Assembly: GCF_009466385.1 (NCBI RefSeq)
Contig: NZ_WIAQ01000004.1
Location: 62,001-126,000 of the forward strand
Origin: Peribacillus tepidiphilus
Lineage (GTDB): Bacteria; Bacillota; Bacilli; Bacillales; DSM-1321
Direction: 5' to 3'
DNA: 64,000 nt
Below are positions 55,102-64,000 of the stretch, in pieces (the stretch's first letter is position 1; the number at the start of each line of letters is the position of its first letter). The notes beneath the pieces are model-generated. The model was not told where the DNA came from and ran no database searches. It worked only from the letters and a program-made list of their open reading frames with translations. The position numbers and the translations under genes are program-made.

Positions 55102-55824
55102 TTATAAATCCCCTCCGTTCTCTCCATCAATAGGCTCCAAATGTTTTATTCGAATGACACTTCCATATGGCTCTAATGTAATTTCTTGACTTACAACCGA
55201 TACATGAACCTTTAAATTTTCGATAAAAAAATCTTCAATGATCTGGGAAGCTTTTAATCGATCACGTAATTTGTTGGCATCTTCCGCAATTACCTTAATT
55301 TCTATCGGAAATTGTGTTAATGGGAAACCATCCATTTTAGTGATACCGTTTATATCTCTTATTACGGTTGTATGAATCATTCTTTGTCCATTTATCGAGA
55401 CATGAAGTGCCCCGTACATATTCAATTCATTCAACAATCTTTTTAATAGCTCTGGAGATATCTCTGAGTCAACCTCTTGCCTTATCAATTCTTCTTCGAG
55501 AGGCTCAATCTTAACAATAACACCTGGTCCTTTAATGGCTATAAGTCCTGCCTCTTTTTTTAGTTCATGTAAAGTCTGCCGAAGTACTTGTTCCTTGCTT
55601 TGCTTTTTTTCCGTTTCATAGCTTGCTAGCTTTTGATCAAGGTTCCTTGCTTCTTTTATTAAATTGGCTTGTAGCTTTTGCTCTTTCAGTAAATCCGCTC
55701 TTAGCTCCCAAACATCTCTCGTATCTCGAATTTTTGGTTCATTTATACTCTGAAATTGTATGGCAATCATAAATCCAATAATGATTGTCACAACCGTAAA
55801 CTCAAGCCTGTTCCTTTTTGTCAC
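55102..55824 (-). CDS. ylxX: DUF881 protein YlxX
   Basis: This protein has 240 residues, an N-terminal membrane anchor (about 8-24), a coiled coil of about 40 residues, and a DUF881 domain (IKGPGVIVKIEPLEEE, LNELNMYGALHVSINGQRMI). The start is GTG at 55824. The role is unknown; the neighbouring ylxW is a paralogue, suggesting an old duplication. Most of the chain should lie outside the cytoplasm. Confidence 0.9.
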   Translation of the reverse strand: MTKRNRLEFTVVTIIIGFMIAIQFQSINEPKIRDTRDVWELRADLLKEQKLQANLIKEARNLDQKLASYETEKKQSKEQVLRQTLHELKKEAGLIAIKGPGVIVKIEPLEEELIRQEVDSEISPELLKRLLNELNMYGALHVSINGQRMIHTTVIRDINGITKMDGFPLTQFPIEIKVIAEDANKLRDRLKASQIIEDFFIENLKVHVSVVSQEITLEPYGSVIRIKHLEPIDGENGGDL

Positions 55825-55860
55825 TACATTACACCAATCTTTCTAAAACCCTATTAATTT

Positions 55861-56553
55861 TTAACTACCCAATATTGGATCTAAAATAATTTCATCCTTT
55901 TTTTCTAAGGTAAATAGGATATTTTCATTCACAAGCTGGTCCTTTACTCCACCTGTGATATTAAGGGCTGATTCGAGTACATTCGGATCGCCTATAGCAG
56001 TTATGACAAAAGGAGCTGGCTGTTGATTACCGTCTACATTAATGACAGGACCGTTACAAACGATATAAGAGTTGTGCTTAAGTCGCTGGCCATTGATCGC
56101 AATGGCAGTAGCTCCTGAAATATAAAGCTCGTTGATTACTTTAAAAATATGGTGTTCATGAACGATATAATTGTTCACATTTTCTTCTGCGGCGTCATAT
56201 TCTCCATCTGCCAGTGTCACCTCTACCCCTTTTCCTTTCACCTTTACTTTCCCGAGAAATAATCTGTATTTTTCTGTATCTTCAACGAGATTAAAAAAAA
56301 CTTGTTCTTCTTGTGCTAGTTCTTTCTCAATGTTTGTAATCTTTTCCTGCTTTTCAAGAATTTCCTGTTGGAGTTTTCTGTTCTTTTCTTCTTGCTCAAT
56401 CAACTGTTTTCTAAGCTGATATTCTTTTTCCCAGCTATTTTTATTAATATCAGCAGTACTTTCGTTGTTCGTAATGTTATAAGAAAAAGCAATCATAAAA
56501 CCTAATACGAGCAAAACTAGAGAAAGGACGACATGTTTACCCATCACTTTCAT
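55861..56553 (-). CDS. ylxW: DUF881 protein YlxW
   Basis: This is a paralogue of YlxX with 230 residues: membrane helix near 6-24, coiled coil about 38-85 (KLQQEILEKQEKITNIEKEL), then DUF881 with VKVKGKGVEVTLADGEYDAA and ELYISGATAIAINGQRLKHN. It overlaps the 3' end of divIB by 17 bp. An ATG three codons later (56544) is an alternative start. No function is established to my knowledge. Confidence 0.9.
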   Translation of the reverse strand: MKVMGKHVVLSLVLLVLGFMIAFSYNITNNESTADINKNSWEKEYQLRKQLIEQEEKNRKLQQEILEKQEKITNIEKELAQEEQVFFNLVEDTEKYRLFLGKVKVKGKGVEVTLADGEYDAAEENVNNYIVHEHHIFKVINELYISGATAIAINGQRLKHNSYIVCNGPVINVDGNQQPAPFVITAIGDPNVLESALNITGGVKDQLVNENILFTLEKKDEIILDPILGS

Positions 56554-57346
56554 GATCTGTATCTTTTCTCCCTTTCTCTTCTGTCTTTTGCTCCTCTGTG
56601 TCGTATGCTCTGAAATATGATCCTACTTCTAGGTCAATAACTCCTTTTATTTTCGGGTCAAGTTGACTGACGATAGAAGGATAATGGATCAGCTTTTGAG
56701 ATAATGTTCTAGAAGAAGCACTCACTTCAAAGCCATCATTCATAAAAATTTGGACATGATAGGGATCCGTTGTTTTAGGTTTATGATGTACTTCTGAAAT
56801 GGAATTGTTTATCTCTGCAGGAAGTTGTTCAAGTTCTTCAATTAATTGTTTCAAGGCAGGCCCTTTTGAAAAACCGAATAGAACCGGTGCGTTTACAGGA
56901 ATTTCACCGTCCTTTAATGGAGGTAGTATTTCACTGTTGGATAAAATAGGGAAGAATTTCGATTCCTTAGATAAATAGGCAATCCTATCATATTCTTTAA
57001 TGGTGATGATCACCTTATTAGGAAACCGCACCGAAACATTCGCATCTTGGATTTCACGTTGTTTTTCTAGAGTGCGTATGATTTCTTCACGGTCAATTTT
57101 CCAAATACTTTCATCTTTCTTTATTTGTGCATAAGATAAAACTTTTTCAGATGTTATGTATTTATTCCCTTTTACTAAGATGCTTCGGACGTGACTTATT
57201 GGAGAAAGAAAATAAAGAACACAGATGAGTAATAGGAAAAAGAATGACAGTAAAAAAATCAGTCGTCTATTTGTTTTTTTCTTCCTCATTTGTTTGAGCT
57301 TTGGAATGCGCTCTTCAATCGATATAACTTTTTTTTGCTCCACCAT
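56537..57346 (-). CDS. divIB: Cell division protein DivIB (FtsQ family)
   Basis: DivIB is part of the DivIB-DivIC-FtsL core that activates septal wall synthesis. The 269 residues have a basic cytoplasmic head, a membrane helix near 30-50 (LIFLLSFFFLLLICVLYFL), then the POTRA domain (VRSILVKGNKYITSEKVLSY). A beta domain and a charged tail of Glu/Lys residues follow. AAGAGGTGAC sets the start at 57346. It is preceded by a 335-nt gap with its own promoter. Confidence 0.95.
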   Translation of the reverse strand: MVEQKKVISIEERIPKLKQMRKKKTNRRLIFLLSFFFLLLICVLYFLSPISHVRSILVKGNKYITSEKVLSYAQIKKDESIWKIDREEIIRTLEKQREIQDANVSVRFPNKVIITIKEYDRIAYLSKESKFFPILSNSEILPPLKDGEIPVNAPVLFGFSKGPALKQLIEELEQLPAEINNSISEVHHKPKTTDPYHVQIFMNDGFEVSASSRTLSQKLIHYPSIVSQLDPKIKGVIDLEVGSYFRAYDTEEQKTEEKGRKDTDHESDG

Positions 57347-57681
57347 GTCACCTCTTTACTTCCCTGCACAATAAGCTTGTCCTAAAAATAAGGTTCTTGT
57401 AATTGCCTTTATTGCAAAACTTGCTATGGATGGACTAGTATGACTAAAGCTAGTCCATCCAACCTCAATGACTCTAGAAAACGCTCAAATTTCTCAATGA
57501 AAAGCGTTTTTCAATGAGCCTGAATAGGTGTTACATTTTTTTATCTACAACACAAAAAAATGATTTTTATCTTATGAAAAACGAACATTCAATGTATGAA
57601 ATGGTGATTTCTAGGCTTTTATTATACCATATTGTTACAATATCAATATGTGTATAATTAAAAAGTAACAGAGATTTTCAT
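57347..57681. other. Gap between divIB and murB with hairpins
   Basis: No gene is seen. The gap has a perfect 11-bp stem, GGATGGACTAG (57428-57438) with CTAGTCCATCC (57450-57460), lacking a T tract. A second stem, AAAACGCT (57478-57485) with AGCGTTTT (57503-57510), may end murB transcription. The divIB promoter region is at 57621-57643. Confidence 0.6.
57621..57643 (-). promoter_or_regulatory. Extended -10 promoter overlapping a perfect palindrome, upstream of divIB
   Basis: On the minus strand TGGTATAAT (629-621 of 57 kb) is an extended -10 box with a perfect TATAAT. Adjoining it upstream is the 15-bp perfect palindrome ATATTGTTACAATAT (57629-57643), which covers the spacer. No good -35 is present, as is common with extended -10 promoters. 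The palindrome may be a repressor site. Confidence 0.6.
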
Positions 57682-58590
57682 TTATTTTCTTCCAATTATT
57701 TCAACCTCTGTCTCCATTTTGACGCCATACTTTTCTAAAATGACATCTTTTACATGTTGAATTAAAGCAAGGACGTCTTCAGATGTTGCATTCCCTGCAT
57801 TGACAATAAAATTCCCGTGCATTTCAGAAATTTTGGCGCCGCCTATACGATGTCCTTTTAGGCCTGCTTCCTGAATTAATCTCCCAGCATATTGTGGCAA
57901 TGGATTTCGGAAAATACTACCTGCACAAGGATAGTTGTAAGGCTGTGTTTCTTTACGGTAATTTTTATTTTCCTGGATTTTCGCAACAATCTCCTCTCGA
58001 TTTCCTTTCTCAAGCTTAAAGACTGCTTCAATTACAATACCAGGCCGCTTTTTTTGTAACACTGAAGTGCGATAGGAGAATTCCATTTCTTCGTTTGAAA
58101 GCCATTCAAAAGTTCCGTCTTCAAACAGAATATGAGCTTTTACAAGGATTTTTGAAATATCAGAGCCATGGGCACCTGCGTTCATATATACCGCACCACC
58201 TACCGAACCAGGAATGCCTCCAGCAAACTCCATACCTGACAATCCTTTTCTACTAATTTGTGTTGCCAAGCTTACTAATGAATAGCCTCCGCCAACCTTT
58301 ATCACATCATCATCTATTTCTAAATGATCTATGCCGGCACCAAGCTTGATGACAACTCCTTCAATTCCCTTATCTGAGACAAGAAGATTGGAACCTCTAC
58401 CTATTGCTCGCCATTTCAAATTATACTTTCTAATAATCTTCATTGTTTTTTCTAGGTTTTCAATAGAAGAGGGCTCAACAAATAAATCTGCCGGTCCCCC
58501 AATTTTTATCGTTGTATGATTAGCAAGCGGTTCTTGTTCCAATACTTTTCCTACTTGCAAGTCCATTAATTCTTTCATTACTTCCTTCAT
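57682..58590 (-). CDS. murB: UDP-N-acetylenolpyruvoylglucosamine reductase
   Basis: MurB reduces UDP-GlcNAc-enolpyruvate to UDP-MurNAc. It is a FAD enzyme of 302 residues with [17 protein letters not shown], the FAD loop [20 protein letters not shown], and [20 protein letters not shown]. The proton-donor serine lies in [10 protein letters not shown] and the glutamate near [11 protein letters not shown]; this fits the class IIb type of Bacillus. GGAGGG precedes the ATG. Confidence 0.97.
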   Translation of the reverse strand: MKEVMKELMDLQVGKVLEQEPLANHTTIKIGGPADLFVEPSSIENLEKTMKIIRKYNLKWRAIGRGSNLLVSDKGIEGVVIKLGAGIDHLEIDDDVIKVGGGYSLVSLATQISRKGLSGMEFAGGIPGSVGGAVYMNAGAHGSDISKILVKAHILFEDGTFEWLSNEEMEFSYRTSVLQKKRPGIVIEAVFKLEKGNREEIVAKIQENKNYRKETQPYNYPCAGSIFRNPLPQYAGRLIQEAGLKGHRIGGAKISEMHGNFIVNAGNATSEDVLALIQHVKDVILEKYGVKMETEVEIIGRK

Positions 58591-58652
58591 ACATAACCCT
58601 CCATATCCATCACAAGAGATCGGTTACTGACATACTATGTGAAAAATGTAAA

Positions 58653-59750
58653 TCAGTTCTTTTTGGTTAATTGCTTTATGAGATGGAACAGCCTATCTGC
58701 TGCATCTTGTATCCCTTGTTTTTTTGCCGCTGTTTTCATGCTGTGCAGCTTTTCATTATCAAGTAAGATCGAATCAATCATAGATACTAAGCTTTTACCA
58801 GATAGATCTTTTTCTAGAAGAATTTCAGCAGCTCCATGACTGACCAATGCACGTGCATTTTTTTCTTGATGATTGTTTGTAACATACGGGCTTGGAATTA
58901 AGATACTAGGTATTCCAAGGGCTGTCAGCTCAGCCAATGTAGTGGCTCCTGCCCTCGCAACTGTCAAGTCGACGCCCGCCAAAACTTCTGGCATATTATG
59001 CACAAACGGTTTGATTACAACATTAGCCGGGTTACCTATTAAACGGATCTCTTCTGAGACCTTTTCATAATGCACATCTCCCGTTACATATAATACTTGA
59101 TATGGCTTTTCACCAAGCTCAGACATTACCTTTAGTACTGCTTCGTTAATTGGCCTTGCCCCTCTGCTTCCTCCAACGATTAACACAGTTGCTCTATGTG
59201 GATCAAGTCCCACAGATCGAAGACCCTTTTCACCATCCTGGTTTAAAACTTCTGATGCCCTCGGATTTCCCGTTAGGATTGTTTTTTGTTTCGGAAAATA
59301 ATTTTTCGCCTCTTCAAAGCAAACTGCGATCTTATCGACATATTTACTCAAGAATTTATTCGTTAATCCTGGTACGCTGTTTTGTTCATGAATGATTGTT
59401 GGAATACCTAGCTTTGCAGCGGCATAAACAACAGGTCCACATACATAACCTCCTGTACCAATGACGACATCTGCTCCGAATTCCTTGAGTATTTTTTTAC
59501 TCTCCTGTACACCTTTTAGGAATCTTACGATTGTTTTTATATTTTCAAACGATAACTTTCTTTTAAAGCCTGTTATATGAATAGATTTAAATGGTATATT
59601 TTCTCTAGGCACCAGTTTGCTTTCAAGTCCTTGTTGAGTTCCAATATAAAGAAAAGTACAGTCTTTTTGCTGTTTTTTTATTTCTCTGATCAGTGCAAGT
59701 GCAGGGTAGATATGTCCACCCGTTCCTCCTCCGCTAACCACAATCTTCAT
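58653..59750 (-). CDS. murG: UDP-GlcNAc:lipid I N-acetylglucosaminyltransferase
   Basis: MurG makes lipid II on the inner face of the membrane. The start [20 protein letters not shown] at 59750 follows GGGGTGAATGAG and gives 365 residues; the longer frame is rejected. The GT-B fold shows the G-loop SGGGTGGH at residues 6-13 and a second one, [14 protein letters not shown], near 187. The nucleotide-sugar site [22 protein letters not shown] is near 265. Confidence 0.97.
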   Translation of the reverse strand: MKIVVSGGGTGGHIYPALALIREIKKQQKDCTFLYIGTQQGLESKLVPRENIPFKSIHITGFKRKLSFENIKTIVRFLKGVQESKKILKEFGADVVIGTGGYVCGPVVYAAAKLGIPTIIHEQNSVPGLTNKFLSKYVDKIAVCFEEAKNYFPKQKTILTGNPRASEVLNQDGEKGLRSVGLDPHRATVLIVGGSRGARPINEAVLKVMSELGEKPYQVLYVTGDVHYEKVSEEIRLIGNPANVVIKPFVHNMPEVLAGVDLTVARAGATTLAELTALGIPSILIPSPYVTNNHQEKNARALVSHGAAEILLEKDLSGKSLVSMIDSILLDNEKLHSMKTAAKKQGIQDAADRLFHLIKQLTKKN

Positions 59751-60058
59751 CTCATTCACCCCAGCTATGTATCGAAATAATTCTGCGATCTTTCTTTCCC
59801 AAAAAGGAATCATGTAATAATGGAAAATAAATGTCACTTCTGTACAATAATAACATTTTATCTTATAAATGAAACTAGGGCATTGTACGAATTACCCTTT
59901 TTAACTATATTGTAACAAAATAATAATTCTGCAATAATTAAAGTTTTTATCATTTATCCAGCAAAATTAAATTATACTAAAATAATTTAATGAAAGATAC
60001 AAGGGAAACCCTCAAAATAATTTCCTTTTAAACAAAAAAAAGGATGCCCTGTAAAAGC
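59751..60058. promoter_or_regulatory. AT-rich gap between spoVE and murG with candidate murG promoter
   Basis: No gene is seen. On the minus strand TTATTG (59937-59932), a 17-bp spacer and the extended -10 TGTTACAAT (to 59909) could be a murG promoter. Further upstream is a perfect 10-bp inverted repeat, ATTAAATTAT (59966-59975) with ATAATTTAAT (59982-59991), which includes a TATAAT on the minus strand. Confidence 0.5.
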
Positions 60059-60109
60059 GCTGATTCGCCTGAATCAATATCTAAGTTTACACAAATTCAG
60101 GCATTCAGC
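60034..60109 (-). terminator. Compound terminator after spoVE
   Basis: On the minus strand GCTGAATGCCTGAAT (60109-60095) can pair with ATTCAGGCGAATCAGC (60074-60059). Alternatively the inner ATGCCTG (60104-60098) can pair with CAGGGCAT (60051-60044), which leads directly into CC and a T8 run (60041-60034). One 5' arm thus has two competing partners. Confidence 0.65.
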
Positions 60110-60132
60110 ACTATGAGCTACCTCTATCAACA

Positions 60133-61233
60133 TTAATATCGAGAATATCGGCTTATATTTAATAGAACCCCAATTGCTATTAACATTAGAGTAAGTGATG
60201 ATCCACCATAACTTAAGAATGGGAGAGTAATTCCTGTCACTGGCATTAATCCTGTAACCACTCCAATATTTATCATAACTTGAATTGCAATCATCGCAAT
60301 AATTCCCACTGCCAGAAAACTTCCATATAAATCTGGTGCTCCTAAAGCAATGCGAATTCCTCTCCAAAGAAGCAAGGAAAATAATAAGATAATAAAAGAT
60401 CCGCCAATAAAGCCAAGCTCTTCTGCTAAAATAGCAAATATGAAATCTGTTTGTGGTTCTGGCAAATAAAAAAATTTTTGTCTGCTTTGACCCAAACCAA
60501 GGCCAAAAAGACCACCTGGACCAATAGCGAGCAGCGATTGAATCATTTGAAATCCGCTTCCTAATGGATCTTCCCATGGATCCAAAAATGAAGTGATTCT
60601 TTTCATCCGATAAGGGGCAGACAGCACCAGAGCTACAAAGCCAGCAACCCCTAGCAATCCCAAACCGATAAAATGACTAATTCTCGCTCCAGAAATGAAA
60701 ATCATCACGATACATGTCCCAATCATAACTGTTCCAGTCCCTAAATCAGGCTGAAGCATAATCATACCAAAGGCCAAAAATACAAGAGAAAGAGAGGGAA
60801 CCAATCCCTTTTTAAAAGACGTAATATATTTTTGCCTTTCCGATAAGTATTTTGCCAGAAAAGCGATCATCGCAAGCTTCATAAATTCGGATGGCTGAAT
60901 CGAAAAGGCACCTACTCCAATCCAACTACGTGATCCGTTGCGCTCTACCCCAATACCGGGGATTAATACCATAACCAGTAAAACAAAGCAGACAATTACA
61001 AATACTTTTGCCCATGTTCTCCATGTCCAGTAGTCGATATTCATAATAAAAAACATGGCAGCAACACCAACACCTGCAAACAGTACTTGCCTTTTCGCAA
61101 AATAGAAAGAATCTCCAAATTTGTAGGTAGCCCAAATTGCTGAGGCACTATATACCATAATTAAGCCAATCGATAAAAGTGTGAGAGTAACAATGATTAA
61201 TATGAAGTCAGGATTTGATTTTTTTAAGGGCAC
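60133..61233 (-). CDS. spoVE: SEDS-family peptidoglycan polymerase SpoVE
   Basis: SpoVE makes spore cortex peptidoglycan; it is a paralogue of FtsW/RodA with about ten membrane helices. The start is GTG at 61233 (PLKKSNPDFILI), with AGAGGTG 8 nt upstream, giving 366 residues, the SpoVE length. SEDS motifs are RNGSRSWIGVGAFSIQPSEF near residue 100, YRMKRITSFLDPWEDPLGSG, and PVTGITLPFLSYGGSSL. It sits between murD and murG as in B. subtilis, which favours SpoVE over FtsW. Confidence 0.93.
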   Translation of the reverse strand: MPLKKSNPDFILIIVTLTLLSIGLIMVYSASAIWATYKFGDSFYFAKRQVLFAGVGVAAMFFIMNIDYWTWRTWAKVFVIVCFVLLVMVLIPGIGVERNGSRSWIGVGAFSIQPSEFMKLAMIAFLAKYLSERQKYITSFKKGLVPSLSLVFLAFGMIMLQPDLGTGTVMIGTCIVMIFISGARISHFIGLGLLGVAGFVALVLSAPYRMKRITSFLDPWEDPLGSGFQMIQSLLAIGPGGLFGLGLGQSRQKFFYLPEPQTDFIFAILAEELGFIGGSFIILLFSLLLWRGIRIALGAPDLYGSFLAVGIIAMIAIQVMINIGVVTGLMPVTGITLPFLSYGGSSLTLMLIAIGVLLNISRYSRY

Positions 61234-61285
61234 AAAACACACCTCTAACTCAAGATTAGAGCCTTATTGAATTATAGGCAAAAAA

Positions 61286-61406
61286 AGAGACTGACAACAT
61301 CCAAAATCCATGCTTACAAGTAGACTGAAAAAGTGTACACTTTCCAAATCTTCGCACACTAAAAAAAGTCCATCCTTACATTTAGCATTTATTTGGGTCA
61401 GCCTCT
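61286..61406 (-). terminator. Long inverted repeat after murD (CTGACTCA family)
   Basis: On the minus strand AGAGGCTGACCCA (61406-61394) can pair with TGTCAGTCTCT (61296-61286), followed by a T run (TCTTTTTTT). The interior is about 97 nt. It is the longest of three related elements (4387-4474, 20041-20082). The rest of this 278-nt gap holds no gene. Confidence 0.6.
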
Positions 61407-61511
61407 TATCTTATGATGTCGAAATGATTGTATGCAGGCGTCTGCAGGGTTTTCTGTTACCCTTTAAGCTCGCACTGTCCAGGATGATCGTCCGGCCTAT
61501 AAAACAAGCTC

Positions 61512-62864
61512 TTATTTCAGTTTATGCACAGCCTCCATAAAAATGTCTCCTCTTACTTCAAAAGTTTTATATTGATCCCAGCTTGCACAGGCTGGGGAGA
61601 GAAGAATCGTATCGCCTTCTTCAGAAAGTCCGAAAGCGACAGGAACGGCTTCTTTTACATTATCGACACGTTTAATTTGAGTTATTCCAACTTCTTTAGC
61701 CACTCGTTCAATTTTTTCTGCAGTTTGACCAAATGTAACAAGCGCCTTTACATGTTTTAAGGCAGGCTTCAGTTCGTCAAATTCATTTCCCCGATCAAGT
61801 CCTCCCGCAAGTAAAATAACAGGACCATCAAAAGAAGTTAAAGCTTTTGTGGCAGCAAGAATATTCGTTGCTTTAGAATCGTTATAAAATTTCCTATTTT
61901 GGATCGTCGCTACATATTGAAGACGGTGTTTTACACCGTGAAAAGAAGTTAATACATAATGAATTGCCTCGTTCGAAACTCCCTTTAGTTTACAAACAGC
62001 GACTGCCGCCAATATATTTTCTAGATTGTGTTTTCCAGGCAAAGCTACTTCTGATACAGACATTACCGGCTCTCCCTGGAACATGATGAATCCACCTTCT
62101 AAATAGGCGCCGTTTTCCACCTTGTGTTCTGTCGAAAACGGAATTAAGATGGCCTTTGACCTCCTTGTTAGTGCTACAACATCATCTTGATCATAATTAA
62201 ATACCAAATAATCTTCTTCCGACTGGTTAATCGTTATATTCGCTTTAGCAGAAGCGTATTCTTCCTTGCTCGAATGGTAATCCAAATGAGCATCATACAG
62301 GTTTGTTATTACCGCTATTTGCGGTTTAAACTCTTCAATCCCCATTAGCTGAAAAGAAGAAAGCTCTATGACGATCGTATTCTCTTTAGTTGCTTCCTGG
62401 ACCACCCCTGAAGCAACAGTACCAATATTTCCAGCAATCAGTGGGTGGCTTCCACCTTTTTTCAACATTTCATATATAAGGGTTGTCGTTGTTGTTTTAC
62501 CGTTTGTTCCTGTAATTCCAACAAACGGAGCTTCACTGACCAAATAGGCAAGTTCTACTTCTGTTATGACCGGAATTCCTTTTTCTAGCGCCCCTTTCAC
62601 TAAAGGATTGCTATATGGGATGCCCGGATTTTTAACGATATATTGAAATCCTTCATCTAACAACTCAATTGGATGGTCTCCACAAATCACTTTTATTCCT
62701 TGTTCCAGCAGACCTTGCGCCTCAGGATTTTCAGAGATGGGCTTTTTATCATTCACGGTTACAAAAGCACCGAGCTTATGCAAAAGTGAAGCTGCACTTA
62801 CACCACTTTTGGCAAGGCCTAATACAAGAACTTTTTTCCTTAAGAACTTTGTTGTCTCTTTCAA
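61512..62864 (-). CDS. murD: UDP-N-acetylmuramoyl-L-alanine:D-glutamate ligase
   Basis: MurD adds D-Glu to UDP-MurNAc-L-Ala. The start is TTG at 62864 with AGAGGTG upstream, giving 450 residues. The ATP loop [15 protein letters not shown] lies near residue 115, then [20 protein letters not shown] and the Mur-ligase NDSKATN motif near 328. mraY ends directly at its start codon. Confidence 0.97.
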   Translation of the reverse strand: MKETTKFLRKKVLVLGLAKSGVSAASLLHKLGAFVTVNDKKPISENPEAQGLLEQGIKVICGDHPIELLDEGFQYIVKNPGIPYSNPLVKGALEKGIPVITEVELAYLVSEAPFVGITGTNGKTTTTTLIYEMLKKGGSHPLIAGNIGTVASGVVQEATKENTIVIELSSFQLMGIEEFKPQIAVITNLYDAHLDYHSSKEEYASAKANITINQSEEDYLVFNYDQDDVVALTRRSKAILIPFSTEHKVENGAYLEGGFIMFQGEPVMSVSEVALPGKHNLENILAAVAVCKLKGVSNEAIHYVLTSFHGVKHRLQYVATIQNRKFYNDSKATNILAATKALTSFDGPVILLAGGLDRGNEFDELKPALKHVKALVTFGQTAEKIERVAKEVGITQIKRVDNVKEAVPVAFGLSEEGDTILLSPACASWDQYKTFEVRGDIFMEAVHKLK

Positions 62865-63842
62865 TTATAACCACACCTCTAAATATATTCCTAAAATAGC
62901 AAATAATAGTCCAACAGACCAGAACGTTACTACAACTCGCCATTCCGACCACCCAATTAACTCATAATGATGATGGAGCGGGCTCATTTTAAAAATTCTT
63001 TTACCTGTCATTTTAAACGAAGCCACTTGAAGGATTACGGACAATGTCTCAATGACAAAAACCCCTCCAATAATGACAAGTAATAGCTCAAGGTCTGTCA
63101 ACAATGCTACTGTAGCCAAAGCTCCTCCCAATGCTAGAGATCCGGTATCTCCCATAAATACCTTGGCAGGATGTGCATTGAACACTAAAAAGCCGAGCAC
63201 TGCTCCCACAACAGCTACAGAGAAAATAGCAACATCGTATTGTGCATTATTCCAAGCAAGAACAGCGTATGCTCCAAAAGCAATAGCAGCAGTCCCGGAA
63301 ACTAATCCATCCAATCCATCCGTTAGGTTGACTGCATTTGAAAAACCAACCTGCCAAAAGATGATAAATAGAATATACAGCCAGCCTAGGTTAATGGATA
63401 AATCTGTCCCCGGAATCCCTATTTCTGGATTGAAACCTTCTGTACCTTTATAAACCCAATAAAAAATAATAGCAATGACAATCTGACCAATCAGCTTTTG
63501 AAGGGATGTAAGACCCAAATTCCTTTTCATGACGACTTTAATAAAATCATCAAGGAAACCTAATAGACCAAACCCCAAGGTAACAAGAAGGAGCAAATAC
63601 ATTTTAATTGATGGTTCTGAAAATTTCCCGATCATAATCATGGTTGATGCCGTAATGGATATGAGAATGACGATTCCACCCATAGTAGGTGTTCCAGATT
63701 TTTTTTGATGCGATTGTGGTCCTTCTTCTCGGATGCTTTGACCGAATTTTAATCTTCTTAGAAAAGGAATGAAGACTGGAGAAAGAAGAACCGTAATTAA
63801 AAACCCGGTAATAATGGTAAAGAATATAACCTGTTCTAGCAT
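62865..63842 (-). CDS. mraY: Phospho-MurNAc-pentapeptide transferase
   Basis: MraY transfers phospho-MurNAc-pentapeptide to undecaprenyl phosphate, giving lipid I. It is an integral membrane enzyme of 325 residues with about ten helices. Catalytic motifs are [11 protein letters not shown] near residue 93, [12 protein letters not shown] near 170, [20 protein letters not shown] near 221, and the HHHYE loop near 288. GGGAGGGAGAAGG precedes the ATG. Confidence 0.98.
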   Translation of the reverse strand: MLEQVIFFTIITGFLITVLLSPVFIPFLRRLKFGQSIREEGPQSHQKKSGTPTMGGIVILISITASTMIMIGKFSEPSIKMYLLLLVTLGFGLLGFLDDFIKVVMKRNLGLTSLQKLIGQIVIAIIFYWVYKGTEGFNPEIGIPGTDLSINLGWLYILFIIFWQVGFSNAVNLTDGLDGLVSGTAAIAFGAYAVLAWNNAQYDVAIFSVAVVGAVLGFLVFNAHPAKVFMGDTGSLALGGALATVALLTDLELLLVIIGGVFVIETLSVILQVASFKMTGKRIFKMSPLHHHYELIGWSEWRVVVTFWSVGLLFAILGIYLEVWL

Positions 63843-63958
63843 ACGCCTTCTCCCTCCCTCTTAATGCCCTTGAATAGGCTAAAAATAATGCTTGTATATT
63901 TTTGTATAATTTCTTTGTTATTTGCTAAAAATTCCACACACATTCTATTCACACTCGT

Positions 63959-64000
63959 TTATTTATTTTCATTATTTTTTAATCTTTTTTCGATCGCTTC
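63959..64000 (-). CDS. murE: C-terminal end of an upstream gene, probably murE
   Basis: Thirteen codons read EAIEKRLKNNENK before a TAA (63961-63959); the rest is outside the window. The call rests on position: murE precedes mraY in Bacillus. The sequence is too short to prove it. About 115 nt separate it from mraY. Confidence 0.5.
   Translation of the reverse strand, partial: EAIEKRLKNNENK

Noticed and set aside
57629-57670. TGTAAC/TGTTAC half-sites as a WalR box upstream of divIB
   Set aside because: The two half-sites are not direct repeats with 5-bp spacing, as WalR requires.
60074-60577. 167-codon minus-strand frame with no family match
   Set aside because: It is a frame-shifted shadow of spoVE, whose membrane-protein motifs are intact in the other frame.
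61427-61434. CATACAAT on the minus strand, like a SigE -10 box for spoVE
   Set aside because: No convincing -35 is found at 13-15 bp, and the terminator-like inverted repeat at 61286-61406 lies between it and spoVE.

Overview
This 64 kb window is chromosomal DNA from an endospore-forming, low-GC Gram-positive bacterium of the Bacillaceae. It carries sigE, sigG, spoIIGA, spoVM and spoVE, and its gene order is close to the Bacillus subtilis stretch from murE to fapR, read here in reverse. Nearly every gene is on the minus strand; only rpmB, rqcH and the remains of an insertion sequence point the other way.

Layout from left to right. 1-6577: fapR (cut by the edge), recG, sdaAA, sdaAB, fakA (yloV) and yloU. 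6827-12429: rpmB (plus strand), the 26-codon spoVM, thiN, rpe, rsgA, and the signalling pair prkC/prpC. 12434-22133: a tightly packed translation, replication-restart and cofactor run (rlmN, rsmB, fmt, def, priA, coaBC, rpoZ, gmk, remA, yicC). 22233-26802: a P-type Ca2+-ATPase, then rqcH on the plus strand. 26919-38951: the complete pyrimidine operon pyrR-pyrP-pyrB-pyrC-carA-carB-pyrK-pyrD-pyrF-pyrE, with one SigA promoter and three PyrR attenuators. 38948-40325: rluD and lspA. 40326-41872: the only accessory-looking stretch, with two direct copies of a long palindromic intergenic element and a decayed IS1182-like element. 41873-49022: ileS with a T-box leader, divIVA, ylmH, ylmG, sepF, ylmE, pgeF and ylmC. 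49149-51769: sigG, sigE and spoIIGA. 52049-64000: the division and cell-wall cluster ftsZ, ftsA, sbp, ylxX, ylxW, divIB, murB, murG, spoVE, murD, mraY and the last codons of what is probably murE.

How it fits together. The right half joins peptidoglycan precursor synthesis (MraY, MurD, MurG, MurB) to divisome and polarity proteins (FtsZ, FtsA, SepF, DivIB, DivIVA) and to the switch into sporulation (a Spo0A-type spoIIG promoter, SpoIIGA/SigE, then SigG, SpoVE, SpoVM). The middle is nucleotide synthesis under PyrR control. The left half is RNA and protein maintenance, Ser/Thr phosphosignalling and fatty-acid homeostasis, with an autoregulatory FapR operator directly visible.

Compared with my memory of B. 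subtilis, ylyA (lspA-ileS gap), bpr/bpf (ftsZ-spoIIGA gap), ylmA (sigG-ylmC gap) and the cysH cluster (pyrE-yloA gap) are absent. I found no new defence, biosynthetic or mobile system. The unusual signals are regulatory and repetitive: a terminator that contains the next gene's promoter, a dispersed CTGACTCA inverted-repeat family, tandem palindromic elements, and several perfect palindromes at promoters.
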